64,000 bases of DNA from Chrysophaeum taylorii (lineage: Eukaryota > Sar > Pelagophyceae > Pelagomonadales > Pelagomonadaceae). How positions within the stretch are numbered: the stretch's first letter is position 1; each line of letters begins with the position of its first letter. The position numbers and the translations under genes are program-made. Below, piece after piece: positions 31,833 to 40,423 of this stretch. The notes under the pieces are model-generated. The model did not search any database. It was not told where the DNA came from and was given only the letters and a program-made list of their open reading frames with translations. The DNA lies in NCBI GenBank assembly GCA_029834535.1, contig JAQMWT010000331.1, positions 82,658-146,657 of the forward strand. The letters run 5' to 3'.

Positions 31833-32612
31833 TCAGGACCAACAGTGGCTGGTGAAATTATAGTTTAGCGACGTTGCGGTCGAGGCAGTGTGCGCAACTT
31901 CGGGATAAGCGGAAACAGCGTCAGTAGGAGTAGTAGGGGCAGATTCCAGTTGGATATGGATAGTAGGGTCGGTACGTAAGACCTGGGTGATAAACTCTGT
32001 AGAGACCAGAAGGTATTCCTCCAAGTCAGCCAGAGATGCAGAAGTAGCGCCAAACTCGGATGAGTTGTGATCAATAAAGCTGGTCGGCGCCAGGTACGTA
32101 AGTGCATATTGTAAGGAAGAAGTGCCGAAGGCAGCAGCGTGTTCAGTGAACGCAGATAAAAGGGGCTGAGGAATAGGGCACGCAGGTGAACCATCAGCAG
32201 TTAAAAAGGTTGCAGCTGGGATGCTGGATGCGCACTTGGCGTGGGCGAAGTAACCATCGACGTGCGGGTAGCGGGCAAGTAAGTCAGTGCGCAACGGGAG
32301 AAGAAGACGAGCTAACAACGCATGTTCCCCCTCTGAGCAGATAGCAGACCAGAGGATACCACCACGGAGATGAAGGGCGGAGAGGGCGGGAGACTTGAAC
32401 GTAAGAAAGTGGTGGCGAAGATCCCAGCGGAAATCGGCGAGCTTGCCACCAGCGGCTTTGTAAGCACCAATAGTAGACGCTTGTAACCGGGCTCGGATAG
32501 TTTTCATAGAAGTGGCCTTGCGAGTGTTAGGCTGTTTGGAACCTGGGACAAGAATGAGGTCATCTTGTGCAAAAAGGTCTTTGTAAGAAGGAAGCAAGGG
32601 CGGCGGTGACAT
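31833..32612 (-). CDS. Copia-1 INT-RT linker domain, unknown function
   Basis: A 260-codon frame between integrase and RT. It starts LPSYKDLFAQDDLILV, passes GAYKAAGGKLADFRWDLRHH and LHLRGGILW, and ends TATSLNYNFTSHCWS. Copia-2 carries the same domain at 56905-57184 plus 59491-60060 (LPSYRSLFSQDVLCL; AYKQAGGTLADFKYDL; LHLAHGIHWTAI), so it is conserved within this lineage. It is not part of canonical copia Pol and I cannot assign a function. Confidence 0.6.
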   Translation of the reverse strand: MSPPPLLPSYKDLFAQDDLILVPGSKQPNTRKATSMKTIRARLQASTIGAYKAAGGKLADFRWDLRHHFLTFKSPALSALHLRGGILWSAICSEGEHALLARLLLPLRTDLLARYPHVDGYFAHAKCASSIPAATFLTADGSPACPIPQPLLSAFTEHAAAFGTSSLQYALTYLAPTSFIDHNSSEFGATSASLADLEEYLLVSTEFITQVLRTDPTIHIQLESAPTTPTDAVSAYPEVAHTASTATSLNYNFTSHCWS

Positions 32613-32684
32613 AGAGCCAGATTCGTCGGCGAGAGCGTCAGAAGAGGGAGAAGAGGCCGGAGTAGGGGACGAAGAAGGAGGAGC

Positions 32685-33922
32685 TCAAGGAGGTGGGGAG
32701 TGCCCCCTCTGAGGATGAGGAGTCCTTGTCCCCCTCTGAATGACATGGTCTTGGATAGTGGTGTGGGGTGTGAGCGAGAAAGGCGCGGAAGGAGCGTGTG
32801 GCGGAGGAGCTAGTTCAGGATCAGGAGTAGGATGCTGCAACATGTAGAGGAATTGCAGCTTGGACGAAACACGAATTTGTCCGTTTTCAGGGTTGAGGAC
32901 GACGTCAGCGAGATGGTCGACGCGTGGGGAGACGAGCGGGTTTTGCGCGTTGGCGCAACAGAGATACAGATATTTGCGGCGGCACGGTTCCCACTTGTGG
33001 TGTTCATGGGGCTCCAATAGGAGGTAACATTCAGCGCCAAAAATCTTGAGCATATCGTGTTGGGGAGTGCTGAGTTGGTTGTAGAGTAGCTGTTGCGGAC
33101 TCAGAATAGCATGATGAATGCGCTCGAGCGTGGCGTTCGGGAGAAGGTTGTAGCTTTGAACGGTGTGTATCACCGCCCATGGGAACATGATAGCGGGTTC
33201 CACGATCTTGGCGCCACGATAGTGAGCATTAAGGAGAGAACGAAGGCGAGTTGAGGAGGCGGAGGCGATGAAACCGATGGCAGACTCAACTTCAAAGTTA
33301 AAGTGGTGCATGTACGGCGGGAAGGCAATGAGTTGAATGCCCTTATCGACGCGGTACGGGGAGGTAATGTGCTGGCTAAAGTAGGGCTTGAATGCATCGG
33401 AGTAGAGGGTGCGCATGTGCACGTTGAGTTGTGTACGACAGAAGTCATACACAAAATCCAGAGCTTGAGTGAACTCCGTGGCGTTGGTGGTGCGTGTAAA
33501 GTACACCAAGAGAAATTTCGAAATGAGTTCCTTGAAGACGATGATATGTGTGAAGCCTCCCCATTCGGATGGGATGGTCACATAGCCGCCGTCGCACGCC
33601 CAGACTTCGCCGGCTTTGTGAGTTTGCTCAAAAGAAGGCTTGGTCGCATTGAAATGCTTGTGCGGGTGGCGCTTGTTGTGTGCGATGCAGTCGGTGCATA
33701 AGTCGCGATATGGTATGTCAGAAGCAGAGAATCCAGGGCGAGCAAGTACGTTGGGGGCCTTGGCAGCGACGTTGTCGGGGCAGTGATGCACCCGGTGAAA
33801 GCGATTGGCACGTTCTTTGGCATTGAGATATTCGGTGGATCCGTGTGCGAGGACTTACGAGGAATTGGATGAGCGGGAATGTGCCGTTTGCGCCGAACAT
33901 CGAACTTGAGTTCGGTGTCCAA
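32685..33922 (-). pseudogene. Copia-1 integrase
   Basis: The zinc-binding region (FHRVHHCPDN ... DLCTDCIAHNK) is followed by the catalytic core with Asp in WACDGGYVT, Asp in LYSDAFKPYFS and Glu in HHFNFEVESAIG, the retroviral-type D,D-35-E triad. Downstream comes the FGAECYLLLEPHEHHKW region typical of copia INT, then a Pro-rich tail. The 32685-33791 frame is intact; the zinc arm upstream needs a frame change near 33800. It joins element cDNA to host DNA. Confidence 0.85.
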
Positions 33923-33988
33923 GGCAGGGAAGGCGGTGCGTCGTCATCCTGGTGCGCAGCAGGGTCACTTGGAGGTGCATCCTCATCA

Positions 33989-35961
33989 TCACGAGTAGCG
34001 AGAGTATCTTCGTAGGACGAAGATATATAGTTTAACGACATTTCGGTCAAGCAGTTGCTGGAAATAGACATCATAAAAGATTGTGCCAAAGACAAGGTAT
34101 CTGTGCTGCACGTGGTGGAGGTCAACGGTCATGAAATTGGATACATAGGATTTCTTCGTCACGGCAGCAGTATGTTGGAAGGTAGGGTCCAACATAAGGG
34201 ATTTAATATCGGCGACGATGAGCGAAAGGTGCTTGTACAGAGTGCTGTACGTACCGGCAGGCAGAGCATTGCTGAGCATGTCACAGCAAAGGTCATGGCG
34301 TAGAGACAATAGGCAAGATTCCTGTTGTTTGGTGTGGTTGTTAGCACGAATCAACTCCGGTCGAGTGGGGTAACGTAATTTCCCGTTGCGAGGGTCGAGT
34401 AAAATCATATTGGCATACCCTCGGACGGTTGGCAATGGAGCAAGCACTGAGTGGATTTTAGAGCCGAGCTTGCGGTCACTTCCACGAAGGTACACTATAT
34501 AGCGACTATGAGATAGGTGATGATCTTCCAGGGCAAAAAGAGAATCCTTGTAATCGAAAGAGTTGTCGGTGGCCTTGTAGGTAAGGCAGCCAGGCATCAC
34601 GAGAGAGCATCTGGACAAGAGTTTTAGTATGGCGGTGCCATAGGTGGTAGCGGAGCCAACTTGGGGAAGGGCTTGGACTATCCACACGTAACCTATAAAC
34701 GGCTCCAGATATATGGACCTGTCCCGGTCGCGGGGGATGTCGGAAGCAGTGAACGTATGCGTGCTTCCAAAGGCGTTGATGGGGGTCTTTTGGTTGGTGG
34801 TGGCGTTCTCTATGGTGAGGTTGCCGTCGGAATGGTGGCCACCAGTTAAGAAGTAGGAGTTGTGTGATGTTGATGAGGTTGTAAATAATAACCTGTGTGA
34901 CGGTTGGTTAGTTTCCAAAACGGTTATGTAATAGGACACAGGAGTGGGTGAGTTAGCAAGTAAGCTTGCGAACACGTTATAGAGGATTGTAAAAACCTTG
35001 ACGTGTATAGGATGTGTTGCATTGGGTAATGGCTCCATAGAGGAGCGTTTAAAGCACAACTGATGATAAGTACACTCGGATTGAACAGAGTGAGTACGTT
35101 GCTCGTGAGCCTGTTGTGAGTGAAGGCGAAGCAGTAACATATTGAGGGATTCGAGGTCTGCCATAGTAAGCTGAGCAGAACCTGTGCGAGAGTAAGGTGC
35201 AAACGTTTTAGGAACAGGGATATATGCAGGATCGGGGAACACCCGGATCCAGTCTTTGGATACGTGGTTAGGTAGCCAAAGGCGCTCGGGGATAGCGTGT
35301 AGATCATCCACGATCTTTAGGAGGGGGCATGGATGGAGGATGGGCCACGATGATAGTTTAATTGGCCCAGTAGAATACCTGCGTGCAATGCATACCCATC
35401 TTTCTCTAGATTGGTAGTCGCCACCGAGGTAGGTCGGGAACCTATCAACAACATCGACACAGTAATCAAGTGTAGTATGGATAAGGTTGGCCACTGTGAT
35501 GTGGTCTTGATGACAGTACTTATGCGGAGGCGTCATCTCAGCCAGTAGTACCAAGGGCTGGAGTAGCTTGATGACAGACAGCATGCTGTCGAAAAGAGAA
35601 TCGTCCAGCAGGCTGTGTAAGTCTTCCGTCTTTGCTGTTCTAGTAAACTCCTGTTTGTGCAGGGAGGAGTGATCTCAATTATATCACAATAGAATGTGCG
35701 CCTTTCCTCTGGTGAGATTAGGTGAAGATGGTTAATAAAGGCGGGGAGAGATTCAAATAATAGTACAGTAGGAAAACGGTGGCGTAACATACGAACAAGC
35801 GTATCATCAGACTCAACAACAACTTTTACATTGATATTTAAGCCTAAGTCATTAGTGGCTTGAGACAGGAACGCCGGAGTTGACAAACCAGAACAAAGTA
35901 ACATGACAGAGGGTTTGCGGAGATTGGACTCTTGTGAGAGAAACACTGGGCGTGAGAGTAG
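33989..35961 (-). pseudogene. Copia-1 cytosine-5 DNA methyltransferase domain
   Basis: C5-MTase motifs appear in order. Motif I: SVMLLCSGLSTPAFL (~35900). Motif II: VVVESDDTLVRMLRHRFP. Motif IV: DIIEITPPCTNRS, with the Pro-Cys nucleophile (~35665). Motif VI: LVLLAEMTPP, with the Glu. Motif VIII: GDYQSRERWVCIARRYS. Then a ~300-residue target-recognition region, motif IX: LLDPRNGKLRYPTRPEL, and motif X: SNALPAGTYSTLYKHL (~34270). It follows protease in the same frame after one UGA and precedes integrase. One frameshift between motifs IV and VI (~35600) breaks this copy. The presumed role is methylation of cytosine in DNA, perhaps element cDNA or host chromatin; this is inferred. Copia-2 has the colinear homologue. 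Confidence 0.85.
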
Positions 35962-38202
35962 TCAAGTTAATGGCTGCGTATTTTGCTGAACAAATTTGTT
36001 CTGTTTCCGAAGATTGAGAACCAAAGGGCGAATCCACGGGCGATCTGGTAAAACTCTTTGGAGTAGGTAGTTGTAGTATGCCAGTAGATCCCTGTTTTCA
36101 TGGTATCGCTTGAGGGGAAATGCGAGAGAGCGAAGTTCCAGCCGCTTGTCGCGCGCGATGTTGTAAGTGAGACAAGGGAGAGCAGGTAAATTAGCTGCTA
36201 CATAATGTATGGGTATACGTACATCTTTGTCTATGCGGCTCGTGACAGCGCTGAGCTTTGGCTCAGCTCGATCATTGAACACAGTGGTCAGGTTCGTCTG
36301 GTTCCACTCGAGCATGCTCAGGATAGCGAGATGTCGGTCATGCACTGGCTGAAGACATAAAGCGAAGTCGATCTTAACATAGCCAACTTGTGGATGATCT
36401 GGTAGGGGAATAACGATGTTGCGTGTTAACATCATGTGTGATGCCCGTTGTTGTCCTGTTGCCGTCTGAATAACAATCGGCGCGTATTTGGAGTCCAATG
36501 GAATTATATGATTGGGTATTGCGAAATCGTAGGTGGACATCAATGAGATGGTAGCACAAGAGTCAAAATATAGAAAAGAGCAATGTGGAGGGACACTGTT
36601 TACCTTCATGTAGTTGGTGAGGAAGGCGTTTTCCGAATGTGGGCAAGTAGTGGAGAGGCTGGCTGTGAAGAAGTTCTTCAGCAATAACAGATTCGTTGGA
36701 ATAATGATCGGTTGAACAGGTGGTGATGGTTCGTCAGCCTCATCAGCCATGCCGTGCTTTTCATCAAATGACGATAGCGAAGTATGATCGGCATCCCTTT
36801 TGGTTTCGGCTTGTGATGGTAGGTTGAGGGCAGATTGGACCTGTGAAGATAGCGAGGACAATAATGCTGGTGGTAAAGCCGAGATGGCGGAAGCGGTAAA
36901 GAGGTTAGGCACAGTATTGGAAGGATTACCCTGTGTGTTTGTAGTAGGAGGAGTTGTTGTTGGGGTGGGAGCAGTAACAACAGTATGGTGTTGTGGCTCC
37001 ACGTAGTTTAACGACTTTTCGGTCGAGGATAGATGAACGTCTACATCATAAATGATGTCTTCTGCAAACATGAGCTGTTCGTTTAGACGAAGTAAACTAC
37101 TGTTGTCCTCAGTAGATGTCGTTGACAGAATGTCAGCTGATTGTAATAGAGTCTCAAATAACTTGTTGATATTCTGTTGTAGCTGAGCCGTGGTATCATT
37201 ATCTGTCACATGCTTCGTGAGTTCGCTACACTGTTCTCGCAGGGTGTTTAAGGTGTGGTTTGTTCGATCTAATAATTTCATGTTAGACCGAGAGGACCTG
37301 TCAAAAGTGCGGGGGTAAATTGGACGGTCATGGGACTGTCCGGCAGTTTTCTTGGTGACGTAAGAATCACCAGGACGATAATACGATAAATCGCTGCGAG
37401 AGAAAGGCTGGCGAGCATCATTAGAGTTACGCAAGCGTCTAGCATTAAACGTGGAAGATGTACCAGGTTGGGACGAAGTGATGAAGGCGAGTGTGTTAGC
37501 AGTTTGAGTCAGACTTTTGTCTGATGAGTCCAAAGTGTTTGTAAGTAGTAACTTTGGCTTTGGTTGAGATGATAAACCTTCGACATAGGGTTGCCAAGAA
37601 ACAGGGCGTTCTAAGCGTCTTTTGTTCGACCCATTTGATACTACATTGTAAAGGTCTAATGCGTATTCTAAAATGTAGCTAGGGTTGGTAGGGTGACACA
37701 ATCGTTCAGCTTCTGGCACAGGCCGAGATGAAGATCGGGTTTCGTACATATAACACCAATCTACCCAACCACGATCGTAACGGTTGTTGCTGGTATTATC
37801 GGCATAATGCCGATGTATCTCTTCATAGATTTTTCTACAAAGAGTGCCAAAGTCGAATTGAAGGTCAGTCTCTTCCTGGTTAAGTTGGTAAGAGATTTGC
37901 CTAAATGCTAGGACAGCTTCGATAAATACATGGACATACCAGTTAGGATTATAAACAACAGAGTTAAATTGCTGTTTCAAATAGGACACATCAGTAGTCG
38001 TAACAGACTCGTAGTGACTAAAGGCGATGAGCATAATAGCTCGAGCCTTGTTGGGTAAATAACTTTTGTTGTATACCTCATTGATGGCGGGCCAGGCCGC
38101 AAGTGCCGGTTTTCCAACACTTTCAAGATTGAAGTAAGTATGCAAGAATGTAGCGTACGTGTTCTGATAAGTGTGCCAGTCAGCGGCAGTTAACGAAAAC
38201 AT
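35962..38202 (-). CDS. Copia-1 gag C-terminal part and protease
   Basis: A 746-codon frame. Residues 1-390 are Gag (MFSLTAADWHTYQNTYATF..., then a basic, Tyr/Ser-rich stretch with SYYRPGDSY and DRSSRSNMKLLDR). A TEKSLNY motif at ~residue 397 may mark the gag/PR border. The retropepsin active site is FDSCATISLMS (~residue 547): Asp is present but the usual DSG/DTG Gly is Cys, as in copia-2 (DTCAS). A protease C-terminal region and an LELRSLAFPL helix follow. The frame ends in TGA followed by CTA, after which it stays open into the methyltransferase. Confidence 0.85.
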   Translation of the reverse strand: MFSLTAADWHTYQNTYATFLHTYFNLESVGKPALAAWPAINEVYNKSYLPNKARAIMLIAFSHYESVTTTDVSYLKQQFNSVVYNPNWYVHVFIEAVLAFRQISYQLNQEETDLQFDFGTLCRKIYEEIHRHYADNTSNNRYDRGWVDWCYMYETRSSSRPVPEAERLCHPTNPSYILEYALDLYNVVSNGSNKRRLERPVSWQPYVEGLSSQPKPKLLLTNTLDSSDKSLTQTANTLAFITSSQPGTSSTFNARRLRNSNDARQPFSRSDLSYYRPGDSYVTKKTAGQSHDRPIYPRTFDRSSRSNMKLLDRTNHTLNTLREQCSELTKHVTDNDTTAQLQQNINKLFETLLQSADILSTTSTEDNSSLLRLNEQLMFAEDIIYDVDVHLSSTEKSLNYVEPQHHTVVTAPTPTTTPPTTNTQGNPSNTVPNLFTASAISALPPALLSSLSSQVQSALNLPSQAETKRDADHTSLSSFDEKHGMADEADEPSPPVQPIIIPTNLLLLKNFFTASLSTTCPHSENAFLTNYMKVNSVPPHCSFLYFDSCATISLMSTYDFAIPNHIIPLDSKYAPIVIQTATGQQRASHMMLTRNIVIPLPDHPQVGYVKIDFALCLQPVHDRHLAILSMLEWNQTNLTTVFNDRAEPKLSAVTSRIDKDVRIPIHYVAANLPALPCLTYNIARDKRLELRSLAFPLKRYHENRDLLAYYNYLLQRVLPDRPWIRPLVLNLRKQNKFVQQNTQPLT

Positions 38203-38825
38203 GGTAACGGGGCACGAACACGGGTGTCGAAAGCTAGTGCCTTCGGGTGCGCGCGATTTAAGATTCGTTCCTCTTCTAAGAAACGAGCATTGATTTCAGG
38301 ACGTAATGCCTTGACTTCATAGTCGTAACAGACAGTAGCTAGCTGAGCTACTTCTGCATCAGGTAAGTGGGGGAAAGCTTCGTTGGTGAAATGCCATTCC
38401 TGATACTCAGGGGGCAATTCATCAACAGCTAAACGGAGATCAGCAGCCCTATCGGTCTTCCATTCCAGGAAAACGCGATCGAGAATTTGATTCCGGAGGA
38501 TCTCGTAGTCCTTGCATGACCGAGTATATGCTTCGTACGAGTCGTACTCGAGGAAAGCATCGGCATGACTGGACCGTAACAATTGCTTAATATGCTTGAT
38601 TTGCAAGGATACCTTGCAGGTCTGAAGCTGAAATCGATTTCCATCGTTAAGAAACTCAACTACAGGAGCTTCGAGCTTCAATATATCCGCACCTGTGATC
38701 GCCTTGGGTGCGGCTCGTGCTGCGTGTTCTGCCATAGCAGTTGACGGGGAACCTGTGGGTTCAGTCACGCAGTTGACACTGTCTAGACATTCTAAGGGGG
38801 TCTGTCTATCGGTGTCTATGTACAC
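38190..38825 (-). CDS. Copia-1 gag N-terminal part
   Basis: A 211-codon frame, with a possible second start at 38735. It reads ITGADILKLEAPVVEFL ... YDSYEAYTRSCKDYEILRNQ ... EWHFTNEAFPHLPDAE ... LRPEINARFLEEE and continues the same domain as copia-2 gag. It overlaps the next frame by 13 bp. Copia-2 is uninterrupted at this point, so the shift near 38195-38205 is more likely a mutation than programmed frameshifting. Confidence 0.75.
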   Translation of the reverse strand: MYIDTDRQTPLECLDSVNCVTEPTGSPSTAMAEHAARAAPKAITGADILKLEAPVVEFLNDGNRFQLQTCKVSLQIKHIKQLLRSSHADAFLEYDSYEAYTRSCKDYEILRNQILDRVFLEWKTDRAADLRLAVDELPPEYQEWHFTNEAFPHLPDAEVAQLATVCYDYEVKALRPEINARFLEEERILNRAHPKALAFDTRVRAPLPCFR

Positions 38826-39234
38826 TCATCGTTTTCGATGGAAAGATGTCTATATGACGACTGTGCAAGCTGTGAGTCCAGAGTAGTGTCGCTAAGCGTA
38901 GTCACTCAGGCAGCTGGTTAGTTTTGGTGCTCTCAAGGAGCTTGTTAAGTGCATTGCCATGGAATGTACGAGTGGACGTACCCAAAATATTCCATAACAT
39001 GTGTGCAAGAGTACAGGTTAGCCAATTACACACACATCAACATTGACATGACAATACGATGCTATGAACAGGTGCACACAAGGTTACACGATCACGTGTG
39101 CAAAAAATATTATATACAGCCCAATGGTAATGGCGTTGTATTGACAAGCGTGTCACATGGCGAGGCTGGGGCGCGGTAACGACCCAATACCCATAGGTTA
39201 CGTGCATGTTGACACATGGTTTCTCAGGGACCCG
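38826..39234 (-). other. Copia-1 5' leader, no gene seen
   Basis: About 410 bp between PBS and gag. No ORF of interest; it contains AT-rich stretches (AAAATATTATATAC near 39110) and probably packaging signals. Confidence 0.5.
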
Positions 39235-39249
39235 CCTGGGCCCATAACC
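39235..39249 (-). promoter_or_regulatory. Copia-1 primer-binding site for internal initiator tRNA-Met
   Basis: The plus strand reads CCTGGGCCCATAACC directly against the LTR end. CTGGGCCCATAACC is the anticodon-arm sequence of eukaryotic initiator tRNA-Met (CAU anticodon), so the element strand is complementary to an internal part of that tRNA. This is the half-tRNA priming known for Drosophila copia. Confidence 0.9.
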
Positions 39250-39520
39250 TGCAGAGCATTTAGCAAGCAGTGGTAAGTCACCTGGGAAACCATCCCGTCT
39301 CATCATGAACGTCTGGAAGTATTTAATTCGGGGAATGAATTGTATGTTCCCTATATCCTCAGAACACGACAGGCGGCATCTAGAACTACACGAGAAAGGT
39401 AAAGTGTATAGTGCTACATACCTCGGGACGCGCTAGACCATGATGATGAGCGTAGGCACAAATCAGAGGACTATTTGATATTTCGATAGAAGAGGAAGAA
39501 AGAAGGGTAAGGAAGAGAAC
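39250..39520 (-). repeat. Copia-1 5' LTR, outer end missing
   Basis: TGCAGAGCATTTAGC onwards matches the 3' LTR for ~265 bp with scattered substitutions and small indels. The terminal ~50 bp with the expected CTCTGCA is not found; homology stops near GATCACGG, and no matching target-site duplication is visible. Confidence 0.75.
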
Positions 39521-39632
39521 GATCACGGATTTCATTTCAAAAATTAAATTTATTGGGAGTCCATAAGACACGGTCTTCATAGGAGTTTCGAACAACAACA
39601 AGATTCACCTACTGAATGGAAGCTTCTGCCAG
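39521..39632. other. Unassigned flank between copia-1 and gypsy-2
   Basis: About 110 bp, AT-rich at its left end, with no gene. It ends with GCCAG, the left copy of the gypsy-2 target-site duplication, so it is contiguous with 50113 onwards once gypsy-2 is removed. Confidence 0.6.
39628..39632 (+). repeat. Gypsy-2 target-site duplication, left copy
   Basis: GCCAG, repeated at 50108-50112 after the 3' LTR. One extra T precedes the TGTGGCG start on the left. Five bases is usual for gypsy integrases. Confidence 0.75.
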
Positions 39633-39633
39633 T

Positions 39634-39958
39634 TGTGGCGGCAACTCCCGCCTCCTAAGGCTTACCCCCCTTCTAGGGCCCCCTTATCAGGGGCACCCTA
39701 CTCCGTTCCGATGATGTCAGTTTTTCTATGACATCATCTTTCTTCGTGACGCACGTCACCCTGATTTCCTATTTTCGATATATCCTTGATCATAAAGCAA
39801 CAGCCGATCCTCAAGTTGAGAGGACCAGGCGCAGGAGTTGTTTGTGGTCGCGTGGCGGGAGAACGGCCATCCTCGTCCAGTGATCCCGCACGGACGCGAT
39901 CGGCGAGCCAGGATTCGAAGGCACGCCAGGTAGCCCCTAAAATTCTCCTTACGCCACA
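39634..39958 (+). repeat. Gypsy-2 5' LTR
   Basis: 325 bp with inverted ends TGTGGCG / CGCCACA. It carries two perfect inverted repeats (39710-39738 and 39746-39759) and a TATA-like GATATATCC near 39777. Confidence 0.93.
39710..39759 (+). promoter_or_regulatory. Paired palindromes with TGAC(G/A) half-sites in the LTR
   Basis: GATGATGTCA (39710-39719) pairs with TGACATCATC (39729-39738). GTGACG-CA-CGTCAC spans 39746-39759. TGACG/TGACA half-sites resemble CREB/ATF-type bZIP sites. They lie upstream of the TATA-like motif and recur in the 3' LTR at 49848-49877 and 49888-49901. A cis-regulatory role is inferred. Confidence 0.5.
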
Positions 39959-39960
39959 GG

Positions 39961-39983
39961 TGGTGGAGGAATACGAGATTCGA
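39961..39983 (+). promoter_or_regulatory. Gypsy-2 primer-binding site
   Basis: TGGTGGAGGAATACGAGATT begins two bases after the LTR. Its complement ends TCCTCCACCA and includes a TTCGAATC-like T-loop, as in a tRNA 3' arm. The exact tRNA is not identified. Confidence 0.6.
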
Positions 39984-40423
39984 GCGACTATATCGGTCGC
40001 AACGAACTAGTGCATCTTGCATTCTCTACACGGTCCGGACAAGCCGTGCGCGCCCTGATCAAGCGCGCCGACAAGGAATTCCAGAAGGACCATTGCCGTG
40101 GGAAAGTTCCCCGGCCGGATACGTTAGTCGTCGGAAGTGACGACGCGCGATTTGGTGCTAACCGACGCGCAACCCGGGTACCGCTGCCGCAGGCGAGCGG
40201 AGTGAGATCGCAACTCACGGATAAGGCATTGTTTGCCGGGCAGAGACGAGTTCTGCCGCCCACCGTACGGATAGATTTGTCGGTGGAAGACGCACGCAAC
40301 GACGATATTACGCGTGTCGTGGACGATTAGAAGTTCCAGAGCCGAAGGAGCACGAGAACGACGACGACTCAACCATTTTGGACCCGCTCTGATCTCGGCC
40401 GACTAGAACGAGCCAGAGCCGAT
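39984..40423 (+). other. Gypsy-2 5' leader
   Basis: About 440 bp before the gag ATG. A 106-codon ORF at 40010-40330 is not conserved in the gypsy-1 leader, so I do not call it a gene. Confidence 0.5.

Larger units (their letters stand above)
26744..39520 (-). mobile_element. Copia-1: ~12.8-kb Ty1/copia element encoding a C5 DNA methyltransferase
   Basis: Reading leftwards from ~39.5 kb: truncated 5' LTR, initiator-tRNA-type PBS, gag, protease, cytosine-5 methyltransferase, integrase, an unknown linker domain, reverse transcriptase/RNase H, a third ORF, PPT and 3' LTR. Integrase before RT is the copia order. The RT/RNase H frame is intact, but there are frame breaks in gag (~38200), inside the MTase (~35600), at the MTase/INT junction and in ORF3. 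The element is inserted in gypsy-1 and carries a SINE in ORF3. Its size is well above the 5-6 kb usual for copia. Confidence 0.9.

Noticed and set aside
38190-38202. Programmed frameshift between the two copia-1 gag frames
   Set aside because: Copia-2 gag is continuous through this position, so a mutation is simpler.
40010-40330. 106-codon ORF in the gypsy-2 leader
   Set aside because: Not conserved in the gypsy-1 leader; no recognisable domain.
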